The notes: generated from the sequence alone by a model not told the origin. Shown: positions 13,701-25,354, numbered from the stretch's first letter. The stretch: 64,000 bases of DNA from Nothopassalora personata (GCA_033816765.1 CM066292.1:2294001-2358000), one strand, 5' to 3'. Numbers and translations: made by a program.

Positions 13701-15472
13701 CACCTTAGGAACCTATAGACGCTAACGAAGACGAAGTTAACCGGATAATTAATAATAAGCTATTCGGGTACCCGGAGCCGGTTAATACCTATCTAGTTAA
13801 GATCTAGAAAACACGATATCTCGGGGACTAATACTCTAAGAGCTCTTAGTAACTTACTTAGGTTATAGAAACTAGGACCCGACCCGATAGTGTTACCCTT
13901 ACTAAGTACCGGCGGCTAGTAAAGAAGAGCGTCAATTTCTTTATCCGGGACTAATTGCTATTCTTCTAGAAGCGCCGAGGAGTACCGTTATAACTTGTAA
14001 TTAACGATAATAAGGCTTAGAAGGAGATCGTTATAGAATACTATAAAAGACACGGTTATCGTAGCGCTAAGGTCGTATATAACCTTATTTCCAATCGGTA
14101 TTACTAGGACGGGTGCTTCACCGATGTCTCTACGTAGGTTCGAAGTTATGCTCCTTATAGGTTTCGCGAAGGCAACTAGCGCGCTAGTGAGCTTTACTTA
14201 TCGACCCCTTAGGTTATTAGTAAGAAGTAGTACTCGGACCCCGTCTAGGTACATAAAAATAGATACCTCCTAGTTACGTGCGAAGCACTTAGTAACTAGA
14301 CCGAGGCTAGAGTAACGAGAGTACCTTCTAGCTCTAAGACGGTTACTAAGTTTCTATATAAGGATGTCTTCTATAGGCACGGCTACTATACTAAAATTGT
14401 GCTTAATAACGCTACGGTTTATATAGCTAAGGTTAAGCGGTTGCTCGTAGGACTTAGTGTTCGAAGGATCCGAATATTACCGTACCATCCGTAGTCTAAT
14501 ACTCCGGTTGAGGTTAGACACCATCCGATTCTTATAGCGTTAGTAAAGCTTATAAGGAACATATACCGCGGATAGGAGCAATAGGTACCCGCTATATTAT
14601 AGGCTACTAGGACCACGACCTGTCGTACTACTAGAATAACGCTAGCTTAGGTCCTATATAGCTATTGCACGATTCTACCAATTAAGGTTAAGCACCCGAC
14701 GTAGGCGAATTATTAATAGGGATCGGTAAGAACGACTAAGGACCTACTTACTATACGTGCGCGTTAACTCTAGGCTCGAGACCTTAGTTTAGAAGAGCTA
14801 TATACTCGAAGGAAGCGGCTAAGAGAACTTAGTAAGGACTACTTTAATTCTTACCGGAATGTTAACTTTACTAGTTTCTAGAAGGGCGACCTTATTATAA
14901 GGTTCGATAAGCTATATAAGGACGACTTCTTACGTAAGATCGGTTACCGATAGTAAGGTCTATATCGGGTGTCTAGTGTCTCTAGGGAATTTAGTACCTA
15001 TATTCTTAAGGAACTTAATAGTACGCTAATAAAGGGTGTTTAGGCACGAGAAAACCTTAAGCTAGTTCTAGAGCTTCGCCCGGATAACATAGGAGTACTA
15101 AGCTTAGATGATAGGATCGATCTCGTAATAGGGGAGGGAGAAGTTGCTAATAGCGAAGATAGTAGTAATTCGAACGAGATCGAGCCTATCGCCGACGAAG
15201 ACGTGCTACCTATAGGAGTTAACGAAAGGGGATCGGATCCTAAACCGGAATCTAAGAAGCTATAGGTTAGGCCTTATAACCTTTCTATAGCCGAAATTTT
15301 ATAGTTTAGTAGGATCGAGGCTAAGAACTAATTAGTTAGTAATAGCGTACGGAGTTCACTTCCCTTAGGCATGTGTTACGTATACCCTTTAGTTTATTAA
15401 GCCAATTCGGTTATCTAGACTTCACTTTATAGGGTGTTCTTACCTTAGTTAGACCTTAGTTAGTAGAGTTAC
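10715..15472 (+). mobile_element. Gypsy-1 copy B: RIP-degraded Ty3/gypsy, plus strand
   Basis: This is the inverted partner of copy A: 10715-15317 corresponds to 4584-1. The polyprotein is read on the plus strand in fragments, with RT at about 12470-13000 and integrase at about 14000-14800, ending near 15330. The gag part expected upstream is absent because the gypsy-2 fragment interrupts it at 10714. The two copies differ mainly by transitions at CpA/TpG sites, as expected if both were RIP-treated independently. The right boundary is set where the terminal repeat of the next element begins and is approximate. Confidence 0.8.
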
Positions 15473-18400
15473 ATTTACCGGTCCCGGGACCGGTAAATCG
15501 GATTACGTAATAGTGTACTATGCCTCTATTAAATGCTTACCTAGGTGGTTACTAGCACTAGTTTTCGGTTACATGTAGGGTTATCGGACCTTTAGTGTAA
15601 CCTTAATAGTACTGCTCTTACTACTTATAAGACCGGTCTCGGTACTACTACCTTATAACGGTTATAGGGACATACGATAAGAGGTATACTTAAGCGCAGC
15701 TCTCTACCTACTACTTCCTCTCTCTTTTTCTTTAAACACTAATACCCTATCTATACTAGTACATCCTTACTAACTACTAACATATCTATCTACTACTATA
15801 TACATTAGACGGTTCTTTAGCCTCTCTCTTTACGACCTTAACCTTCTTTAAAGCCCCCTACCCTAACATTAAGCTTTTAAAGCTTACTAACACTCTAGAG
15901 TAGCACTACGAGATAGCTAACTCTTACGATCTTACTACTAGCGACTCCTAGTTATTATAGCTTTAGCTAGTCCTTCGTTATGCCCGGCTAGTTCGAGTAT
16001 AGCGCTTACTAGTACTATTACTAGGCTTACCCGCCTACCTTAGACCTTGTTTAAGTTCCTTTGTCTACCGGACAACGTTAAGCATGTCCTTACTAACACG
16101 AACACGCCGAAGTCCGCCGCTAATGTTATGTTCCGAGAGCTCAGTCCTTAGAAGCGGGTAAAGGTGTTAAAGAACTTCTATAAGGGCTTCGAGAAGGTGT
16201 TCGAAGACTACTCCGTCTAGGTTAACCTATTTTTCGAGGAAGCTGAGAGCGGCATAGGTAAGAGCTACTAGGATGAATTCCTTAGTAATAAGAAGCTCGA
16301 TGTCTTGTTTCCCATTGTCGGCAAGATTCGCAAGACCGGTTTAGAGATTCGTAACCGAGAGAAGACTCTTCGAGCTACGCTTACCCGCTACTAGCTATAG
16401 TAGATAGATAACAAGATTCTTAATCGACGCGTTATCTCCGAGCTTTGTAGTACTAATAGCGGGCGCCGCTAGTTCACGGCCTTTATTAACAAGTACCTAG
16501 ATTATAGTAGGGCTGTTAGTAGAATTTAGAGGGCACTAATCTAGCGTATAAGGATCGGCCGTAAGGGCATAGATCGTAAGCGAATTCTAGAGCCTAGTAA
16601 TCTTACCCGATGCGACAGGGAGGCTAGAGTACGTAGTATTGATCCGTAGTCGGCTAAGAGTAGGGAGATTATTAGAAGACACCGCCTAGCCGTCTATAAG
16701 GATAGCCTTCTATACTTTATAGAGGGTACTATTACTAAGAAGTCCGCGTCCCTAGAGGACAGCATAGATTAACCTAAACTATCTAGCTAGTAATAGTCTT
16801 AGCTACGTTAGCTACTACCGGGTAGTAAAGGTAAAGGACGTGTAAAGAGTACTACGCGAACTCTACTACTAGCCTCTACCTAGCCTATAGTCCTATTGAG
16901 AGGCGGTCGTAAGTCGAGTCGACTTAAGTAGCTCCGTATAGGCGAGAGTATAGGTAATGGTATAACTGCGCCTACTCGATCCTCGCCTAACCGAACGCTA
17001 GACGGCGCACCTATACGCGAGGGCAGTCCGCTAGGTACACCGGTTAGTACCCTACGATCTACTCCGGCCTTAACTAAGAATAGTAATCCGATACTTACTA
17101 TGTTACCTTCGGCTATAATTAGGGATGTATTAGTCTTTAAGGATTAGATCCTATAAGAAGACGAGGCCCTCCGGATTAAGCGCGCTAACTGCACCTATAA
17201 TAAGCGGTACTATAGTATTAAGTTTAGAAACTCGATTAATGTAGATAGTATTAACTAGCTACCTAAGTACCGGATAGCGGGCCTTAAGATACTCGAATAT
17301 ACTATCTCGTAGGTTCTTGAGAGGGATAGTAAGGTTAGCGCTATAATGTACGATTAGTATATTCGAGATTTCTACTATAAGGCCCTCTACTTCGTTACGA
17401 ATTTCGGTATTACCGCTAATACCCTATGTAAGCGTGCGCTTAAGGTCTAAGACTAGCTCTTTAAAGGCAAGAGTTTTTTAGCTATTAAGGTGAAAAATAG
17501 GTCGTGGTTCCGCCCTAGTAAGCGTAGTTAGAAGACTGTTAACCCGCTTAGCTACCTCCGCGTTCGAGGCAAAATCGGCACTACGAGTAGTATCGTTACG
17601 TATACTAACTATAACTAGATCCTTAATAAATTCGGCATTAATAAAGCTAACTAAGCCGATCTTAATAGTACCGGTACCTACATTAATAGCAATATACTAT
17701 ACTAGTACAATAACGCTAAACTAGCGCCGCGGGTTAAAACGGTTAGAGAAATAATAAGTCGAGAATTCGACGTATACCGATAGTACCTACGAGAATTAAA
17801 TAAGGTTAGGAACGGCGGCGTCTACTAGAACATATAGTATTCTCTAAGCTAATAGATTATGCGACAAGACCCCGGGCTGTAGCTCTTATAAGTAGCGCTA
17901 TACCCTTAATACTGCACTCGGTTCATCTCCTTCCCTAGGCCTACGATTTTTAGCTTTAATAGGGCTTATTAGGGGGGTAACGCGAACGCTATAGTGTAGT
18001 ATACTAGGGTCGACTTAAACCTCGAAATTGAAAACTACTAGACTAGTAACCGGCTTAACATGCTATACTCTCTTAACTTAGAGGGCACTAGTAGGCCGGA
18101 GTTTTTACACGGTTTTTATAAGTAAGAGAATACTATAGAGTTTATCTAGTAGTACCGGAATAACGACTGTATAGAAGACGGCCGATTTAAGCGTTTCTTC
18201 TCGGTTAGGGTTTAGAACTACCTAAGTAAAAACAGCATTAGCTAGTTTAGAGAGGATCTAAGCGCTAGGCAAATGCGGGTAACTACTGTAGGCGTTCTAA
18301 TAAGGTAGGCCGTATATAAGAAGACGCTACGTTAGATTAACCCTTACTTTATCGAGATCCGCGACGATAACTATCTTAAACTCTAGCGAAGCTAGAGCAT

Positions 18401-19765
18401 ACACTAGGTAATAGACCTCTATCGTAACTTTAAGACGCCGAGTAAGAGCGCTATAGAGTTTAAGTATCGACGCCTAGTACCCGGCTATCCTTTTCCTACG
18501 GGCGTATACCTTAGTAGCATTAGCCCTCTATCCGATACCCTAGCGGGTTTAAAGTCTTAGAACGATAACGAAGTTATCCTTAATGCTAGAAAGTAGCTTA
18601 ATGCTACGGTCCGCCTAGACTCGGAGCTCTTCTATAAGAAGATATATAAGTAGCGCGTCCGAGCTATAAAATTAATAGATGAGTAGCTTAGCTTAGTTAC
18701 TACTCTCGAGTAGCTATACTTTATAAGTAAAGGGCGCGATAAGAGCTTCTTCCACAACTACTATAGGAACTTTACTAACTAGCCGCTTAGGGACGCGTCT
18801 AATAAGACTAGTGTTAGCTACGATAACGAGTGGGTCTAGATAAAGGAGTTATGTAAGAATAAGTAGAACTAAGTAGTTAGTGCGGGTTTATAGGCTCCTA
18901 GTTTCTAGTTGATTTTCCGGCTATAGCTATAGCCTATAGGTACTAGTTTCTAGTTCTAATTCTAGTTCTAGTTCTAGTTAATGCTTCGGGTACGGGTACT
19001 TCTAGTTCTTAGATCTTACTTGTTTCCTATAGTTACTTATCTTCCCTTAACTAACTTTCTAGTTACGCGATAGACTCGTCTTTAAATTTATTAGGTTACT
19101 AGTACTAACACTCACTTATTTCATAAATAGCGTTCGCATTATTTAACTATCTAGCCCGTTCGATTAATGCTAACATAGCTGCCTATTCCCTCGCTAGTTT
19201 CGTAGTATACGTTAATATAGTACGACGGGTACGAGTCGCAGTTATTAACGCTACTATTACGGTCTCTATTAGAAGAATCCTTTCGATCTTTATAAACTGT
19301 CGCTAGTAGGCCCTAGGATTGCCTAACATCTTATATGTTAAGCTAAATAATAGGGTAAGCTATTATGCTACTATAAGACTACCTTAGCTTATAGCGACTA
19401 ACTACGCTACCTGTAGTGCCCGGGCTTACTACTTTAGAACCTAAGGACAGGTTCGTAATAGGGGAGGATATATTAACGACTAATAGGTTATGTTAACCTT
19501 AGGTTTAGAGGGGGTCCCTTAGGTCCAACTTACCCTAATTTTATTTAGGTTTAATTAGACATTTAGGTAAGCTAGTAGGACCTAGTATAGCTATTAAGAT
19601 ATATACTACGTAGTTAAGCATTATAAGCGTAGCATTAAGAAAACAATTCAATTTATACCTCTCGAGTAGAGGGTATAGGGGTTTAAGTCCGCTAATCCTC
19701 TTATTTATCTAGCTACTGCGCTACTCGTTACGTAACCTGATTTCACGGTCCCGGGACCGGCAAAT
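15473..19765 (+). mobile_element. RIP-degraded TIR DNA transposon-like element, unrecognised ORF
   Basis: Both ends carry matching inverted repeats of about 40 bp: the palindrome at 15473-15498 followed by TTACGTAA, and its counterpart at 19740-19765 preceded by TTACGTAA. Between them a long plus-strand frame runs from roughly 15850 to 18875 (about 1000 codons), interrupted almost only by TAG/TAA codons explainable as CAG/CAA lost to RIP. Readable pieces include KNFYKGFEKVFEDYS, SNKKLDVLFPIVGKIRKTGL and FKYRRLVPGYPFPTGVYL. I do not recognise the family. A DDE transposase is plausible from the TIR structure, but no catalytic motif was identified. No clean target-site duplication is visible. 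Confidence 0.55.
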
Positions 19766-20160
19766 ACCCCTGCTTATATAAGCGCCGCTCTATACCACTA
19801 CAACTCGGACAGGCCTATATAGGGTAGTTAGTAGACATTAGTATATATACCCTATATTATACTATTTCTATAGCTAGATAGTCTTATGCCTTATACAATT
19901 TATAAGGGTTACTAATCTACCCTATTGTTTTAATCTAGAAGCTTATACTCGTTAAATACCTATTTACAACAAGTATAAGCTCCTTAGCCCGTCCTTATAG
20001 AGACGGCACCGCTAGCACACTTAAACATTAGACGCTAATATGCGAACGCACTAGGCACTTAGTTATATTCTATAATGTAATAAGCATAGAGGGCACTATA
20101 GATGTAAGCATATTCCTAGTAGGCTTATAAGCTGGTCGCAACATAATTATCTATAATCCA
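19766..20160. other. RIP-degraded border between repeats and gene island
   Basis: The first 85 bp continue the inverted-repeat homology to 6970-7060. The remainder is TpA-rich and carries no readable gene. From about 20100 CpA and TpG dinucleotides reappear, marking the fading edge of RIP. The extreme N-terminus of the neighbouring P450 may have lain here, but cannot be followed. Confidence 0.5.
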
Positions 20161-21654
20161 GGCCTTGTTAGGCTAACCGCAGTCTTCTTACTAGCATTGC
20201 ACCTTATCTAGAAGCTCCTAGTGTATAAACGATTTATTAGCCCACTTCGAGACATCCCTACTGTTAAGACAGATTGGCTAACGGCCATATACCGATGGAT
20301 ATACTACGAACCAGATCCTGTAGAGGTAATGCAATAGGTAGCGTAGACGCTGCATGACGGCCTCGTCAAGTATCCAGGCATTGGAGGCGCCGAGCGAGTA
20401 CTTCTACTTAGCCTAGAAGCAGTAAGAGAAGTGCTCGTAACTAAGGCATATTCGGACTTCCAGAAGCCGTCACTAAACCGACAGCGCTTGGGCACTTTGT
20501 TTAGTGAAGGCCTGTTGGTTTCTAATGGAGAGAATCACAAAAGTCAGCGAAAGAAGATCCTTCTAGCTTTTGCACCTCGGAATATTAATGCTTTGGTGCC
20601 AATTTTCTGGAATAAAGCATGCGAGCTTACTCGTCGATTACAAGAACATGTAGAGCAGTATGGTCCAGATGTCGAGCTCGCACAATGGACATCTCGAGCG
20701 TCCCTGGATGTCATTGGTGTCGCCGCTTGGGGTAGGGACTTTGGCGCCATTGCGAATCCGCATACCGAGCTTGTATCGCAGTACCATCGCATGTTTCGAG
20801 GCAGTCCAAAGGCGAACCGCCAGGCCATGTTGATCTACTCCGCGGCATTGCTGGTGCCGATGAAGACTTTGCGAAGGCTGTTCCCGTGCGAGTTCTTTGC
20901 GAACGCCGCACAAGGGAGTCGCGCCATCCGCAGCGCCGCTATGTCTGCCATTGAGGAGAAGAGGTCTGACCCAGCTTCCCGTGGTGACATACTAAGTCAC
21001 TGCATGTCCACCAAGATATTTGACGATGCAGGTCTGGTGGAGCAAATGCTGAACGTCCTTGCAGCAGGACATGAGACGTCGAGCTTAGCCGTAACATGGG
21101 CCGCATATCTGCTCTCGAAACACCCGGAAAGCCAAGAACGCCTTCGAAGCGAAATCCGGTCTCAGTTACCATCTTCCGAGACTGCTAGCGAAGTGACTGC
21201 AGAGCTGCTGGAGACCCTTCCTTACTTGAAGGCGGTGACGCGAGAGACTCTCCGGCTGATACCTACCGCACCTGTCATTCGTCGCGAGAGCAAGTCCGAC
21301 ACATCAATCCTCGGCTTTCCTGTGCCGCGAGGAACGAGCGTCATAACATTCGCGAAGACGTTGAACACTAATGAAGCGGAGTGGGGTCCCACCGCGCAAG
21401 AGTTCTTGCCAGAGCGATGGCTCGATACGGAAGCTCACTGTGTCGACAACTCCTTTCTGACCTTCAACGTTGGTCCACGGAGCTGTGTGGGCGAAGGATT
21501 TGCGCGGGCAGAGGTCCCATTGTTGCTTGCCGCGCTGGTAGGCAGATTCTCCATGCAGCTATCGAGGCCGAATGTCGAGCCAGGTCTTATATGGGGGATC
21601 ACGCTGAAACCTGTTGACCTGAAAATTAACCTGACCCCATTGAAAGGATGGTGA
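20161..21654 (+). pseudogene. Cytochrome P450 monooxygenase, 5' end destroyed by RIP leakage
   Basis: From 20431 to 21654 an open frame of 407 codons encodes most of a microsomal P450: I-helix LAAGHETSS (about 21058-21084), K-helix ETLR (about 21244), and the heme-binding loop FNVGPRSCVG (about 21463-21492) with its cysteine ligand. The same frame continues upstream with good P450 sequence: hydrophobic anchor AVFLLALHLI, then SPLRDIPTVKTDWL and YEPDPVEVM, and KYPGIGGAERVLLLSLEAV. It is interrupted by TAG codons at 20209, 20335 and 20344, each explainable as CAG changed to TAG. Restoring the length gives about 500 residues, normal for the family. The open part itself has no ATG until about 20791, so the gene is probably non-functional. 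The substrate and CYP family cannot be told. There are no visible introns. Confidence 0.85.
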
Positions 21655-22150
21655 TGTAGTGTTGTGCAGTTTCGATCGAGCTGTCATGCTGTCCCGATAC
21701 CGACGCGGTCAGACCGGCGTTCAGAAATCAGACAAGGCGGCGAGGGTCCTATTGAGATCCTCGTCTGCCTGCTTTGCCAAAGGAAAGGGGAGACAGCACA
21801 ACCCCGAAAGAGCCCCGTAACATGTGGTATCGGCATTGCGGGACCGGTGGGACTCGCTACGGCCATGATGCGGATCCGAGATGTGATCTCACGGGGTTGG
21901 AGACAAGAGTAATGATGCAAGACATAATTCTGGTTTGATTACAGATATCTTGCATAGAAGAGTAAGAGCCCAATGGGAGTCTCCAGCTTTGATCACGCCA
22001 CGAGAATTGTGGCTAAGCATCGCGGCATGCTATCGTCCTCACTATGGCTGGACATATTCAGCTGGAAGCAAGGGGTCAAACATACCACCTCAAAGCTCAA
22101 CTTGCGGCTGATGAATGAGGGTCATAGTTATCGTTTTCCTAACGTTCACC
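21655..22150. other. Intergenic, no gene seen
   Basis: Base composition is normal, not RIP-like. Only short overlapping frames without convincing protein character are present. It would include the 3' flank of the P450 and the 5' flank of the 5S gene. Confidence 0.5.
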
Positions 22151-22270
22151 ACATACGACCATAGATTCGTGAAAATAGGGCATCCCGTTCGCTCTGCCGT
22201 ACTCAAGCACGGAATCGCAGGACTAGTACTATGGTGGGTGACCACATGGGAATCCCCTGTGTTGTATGTT
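22151..22270 (+). rRNA. 5S ribosomal RNA gene
   Basis: A 120-bp segment begins ACATACGACCATAG and ends GTTGTATGTT, and these ends pair as helix I with one G-U. Inside are the conserved blocks CATCCCGTTCGCTCT, GGTGGGTGACCAC and GGGAATCCC, placed as in ascomycete 5S rRNA, including the internal Pol III promoter region. A TTTT run at 22269-22272 serves as terminator. In Pezizomycotina, 5S genes are often dispersed singletons, which fits its isolated position here. A 5S pseudogene cannot be excluded, but the ends and length are intact. Confidence 0.9.
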
Positions 22271-23844
22271 TTGCACTTATTTTGCAAGTTGTGGTTGATT
22301 GAAAAGTCTTTTTGGCTTGTGCGAGGCCAATGCGCTGCCGAGGTCAGTCCAGACGCCGACAAAAGCCGAGCTCTTTTTGCTGACATGTATCTCCTAAGTC
22401 AGGTTTCCCTTGGCACGCGGCGAGGTGCGTGCATTCTTGTTTCGATGACAAACACAGCATGACGCTGCGCGATAACTCATCGGCTATCAAGCCCGCTTGA
22501 ACTGGACGAGAAGATAACCAGATCAAGTTCACGAAGTGACAGAGTTATGTCACGACCTTCCCCTACTAAGACTATGGGTCGACTCGAACCAACGGAGTCG
22601 GCTAATGCGAAGACATGCGTTCGAAGACGCCCCCTTCTACACTTTCTACATCCGCGCTACCGTTCAATATTTTCTCGGATTTCTAGCCTCGGCCGTCTTG
22701 TCCGCGCACCATCGAACCGAAAGGTGTAATTTTGATCTCAGTACACTCACTGAAGCACTGTGGCAATTTTCCGCCGTCCCGTAGGCCACATTCTCATCGT
22801 AGGTGCATGGTTGGTCAAGCAGGTTTTCCGCATCGTCGATGCACTACAGAGACTTTGGCGTAACACACTTCACGGGAATCTCTAAACTCTCATACCGAGC
22901 CGTAGTCCTACAGCACAACGAAGTCGTCAGGCAGTCTGCAAGCTCTGAAGTGCGGGTTGCTATGTGGGATGCATGGGCCGTATTGAATCGCTCCATTAGA
23001 GACTTGCGCAGTACGAACCCCGAGAGGCGCGGCGTATGTGGTGGATGTAACGCAAAATGCTATCAACTACTGCAGAGGCGAACATGATGAGCCTTCAGTA
23101 AGTGATGTGATGAGAGTGAGATGGAACTCAGAACTGGTAGCTTGAGCTGATGTTGTGGTCAGATCTTGCTGAACCGTTCCTCAGTAGCTGTTCGATCTTA
23201 CACTTGATAGCAGAATCTGCTATCGTGCTGAATACTTATGTCGATCGCACGAACTTATCGCTAGACATAGAATGCAACGTCACCAGCCCACGCCATTACG
23301 CCGAGATGGGATCCTGCAATCCGCTTACATCTTTCCGAGGCAGGCAATAAACGACAGATCACCGCTGTCTGCGTCCTCTTGGGCTACTGAAACAGTGCTC
23401 CTTACACTTGGCAAGACTTGGAATCTATGTTGCCGTGCAAAATTTCTTGGCTGCGCGGCTAGCATACGTCCAACGTCGCCTCTTTGCAACGACGAATTGT
23501 ACATGCCAAACGATGGAAATGTACACGAAAGGACCGTAGAATCCAGTCATCTCTCATGGGTGCTCTCGGACGAACCAAGTTCGAAGCGGTTCTGCTGGCT
23601 GTGACTTGCTGGACTGCTGGGATATAGCTTGCGGAGACAAAGTGGTTCGAGCGACGAACCCTAACTCGATCTATACCTTCGGAAAGCACCGCCAGACTGA
23701 ATTCCACAAACAATGGTAACACAGTTCGAAGGTATGGACGGCAGCACTATTTCGCAACTTGAGACATCCTCAGTACCGTAACTAATTCTGTCTCCCGATA
23801 TGACCAGCACAGACGTTACGCAGAAATAGCCTCTTGATCACTGA
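22271..23844. other. Long intergenic stretch, no gene seen
   Basis: About 1.6 kb of normal composition between the 5S gene and the next ORF. Many short frames occur on both strands, but none shows family motifs, a credible splice pattern or consistent codon use. Confidence 0.4.
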
Positions 23845-24255
23845 CTACCGCAGGCTTAAGCCTCTGAATAAACCCGTCAACCCTGCATCGCCATCGCCAT
23901 CGCCATCCTTTTTCTCTGGCTTCTTCCTCGCATGGTCCCCATTCCAGCCTTCCTGCCGTGTCTGGCTCGATCTCTGTTGACGATCCCTCTCTTCGCGCTC
24001 TCTGTCCAGTTCCTCAGTCAACCTCATCCTTAACTCCTCTTCCCTCGATCTACCGACAATTGGTTGTCTCACCCCAGTGTCTCTACCAGGACCGTTCCTG
24101 AAATAACACCAACTCTCGCTCGGCTTGCATTGAGGGTGGGTTGTACCACAGAGAAAGCGGAGATGGTCGGTGTATTGCGCACCCGGTGTGAATCTCTGAA
24201 ACCGAAGCCCAGAAGGGAAGATGTGGACGGGGTAGCCGAAGTTTTTGTAGTTCAT
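23845..24255 (-). CDS. Hypothetical charged protein, 136 aa
   Basis: An uninterrupted frame starts at an ATG in a good context (CACAACAATGAAC) and encodes MNYKNFGYPVHIFPSG at the N-terminus. The middle is rich in Arg/Glu (REEELRMRLTEELDREREER, likely a charged helix). A Lys/Asp-rich part follows, then a tail GLTGLFRGLSLR. The frame extends 23 codons further upstream to 24324, but the second ATG is preferred for its context. No known domain is recognised. It is divergently oriented from the small gene at 24880. Codon use and the lack of low-complexity DNA argue for a real gene; the function is unknown. Confidence 0.55.
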   Translation of the reverse strand: MNYKNFGYPVHIFPSGLRFQRFTPGAQYTDHLRFLCGTTHPQCKPSESWCYFRNGPGRDTGVRQPIVGRSREEELRMRLTEELDREREERDRQQRSSQTRQEGWNGDHARKKPEKKDGDGDGDAGLTGLFRGLSLR

Positions 24256-24879
24256 TGTTGTGGGCCGACGAAGGAAAGGAGGATAAGTCCAGATGCGGTG
24301 GAATGATGTCGTGCATAATTGCAAAGTCTACCTAGGTAGAAGATGGCGAGTACAGATTCGAGACCGGCTCGTGGGAGATCAATAAAGAGAAACTTTGGAT
24401 GTGCTGAGAGACAAGAAAGAGTTCGAGACCAGCTCGATCGAATAAGGGGTTAGGAGGAGTTGGATGATGCCGCTGATATGAACTCATCCAGAGCCTTCCG
24501 ACTCCCCTTATATGTGTATTATCCTTGTGCTCGAAGCACATATCGAAGATGATCTTGCTCATACAAGACAAGGCCCTGAGATTTCGGCAAGACATTCGAT
24601 GAGTCTGTGTCTAAGTCACCGAGGCCAAGGTATCACCGCCTCCAACAAACAACACGATTCTCACAAGTTCGAGAATGTCTCAAGAATGTCTTGCTCGCAG
24701 ATGCCAGTGTATGCGAAGCTCGTGGCATATGCAACAGCCATCTCGCGCAATCGCCTTCGAGACCTCCATATAATAAATCAATACTTTCTGAACGGTTCGT
24801 CAAAGTCAGCGTCTTCACAGCAAGTCAGTACCCCCGGAGCAACTCTACTTCAAGACACACTGAATCGCACAATGCCACC
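24256..24879. promoter_or_regulatory. Divergent intergenic region
   Basis: About 620 bp between two small divergently transcribed hypothetical genes, presumably holding both promoters and 5' UTRs. No specific regulatory motif can be supported. Confidence 0.35.
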
Positions 24880-25209
24880 ATGGAGACACAAGCTCAAAGA
24901 GACGAACGCATCGCAGCCGACAAAGCCACCATGAAGAACCTCGAACCACTCTTTAATGTTGTTGTCCGCCGAGCTGAACGACACATGCAATACATGAGTG
25001 ACCTCCGCCCCACGTACCTCGTGCACCGAGTGGATACCTGGACCGAACGAAAGATCAACGGCGATCTCGTGGTCTGGCCATACAAGGGAGTTGAGCTGCC
25101 GCCAAACTTCTGTAATGAGTGCAAGACCTGGGGCACTAAGTGTGGGCCGCAAGTGCTCAGGGATGGGAATGGCGCATGGAGACGCGAGAGGAGGCTGAAA
25201 GCGGCATAG
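24880..25209 (+). CDS. Hypothetical protein, 109 aa
   Basis: The frame is open from 24607, but the ATG at 24880 lies in an excellent context (GCCACCATGG) and is taken as the start. The protein begins METQAQRDERIAADK, is highly charged, contains a basic-aromatic middle (RRAERHMQYMSDLRPTYL) and a cysteine cluster FCNECKTWGTKCGP near the C-terminus. There is no signal peptide or membrane segment. The family is not recognised; a small zinc-binding fold is possible but unproven. Confidence 0.5.
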   Translation: METQAQRDERIAADKATMKNLEPLFNVVVRRAERHMQYMSDLRPTYLVHRVDTWTERKINGDLVVWPYKGVELPPNFCNECKTWGTKCGPQVLRDGNGAWRRERRLKAA

Positions 25210-25354
25210 AAGCCCATGTTGGAGTGTAAAAGACCGGCTCTTGGTGATCTTTATGCACGATGCGTCTGTGGTTGACCATCTCTGCTTGGATCTTACTCAG
25301 TCGGCTCGATACTCTCCTCACCGCTGCTGCAGAAGTCCTCTTCGTGTTCAGGCA

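Noticed and set aside
15850..18875. Starship captain / tyrosine recombinase identity for the long degraded ORF
   Set aside because: I could not find the R...H-x-x-R...Y pattern or DUF3435-like phrases, and the element has terminal inverted repeats, which Starships lack as a rule.
22570..22640. Possible minus-strand tRNA around a B-box-like GGTTCGAGTC
   Set aside because: The T stem does not pair around the seven-base loop, and no acceptor or D arm could be built.
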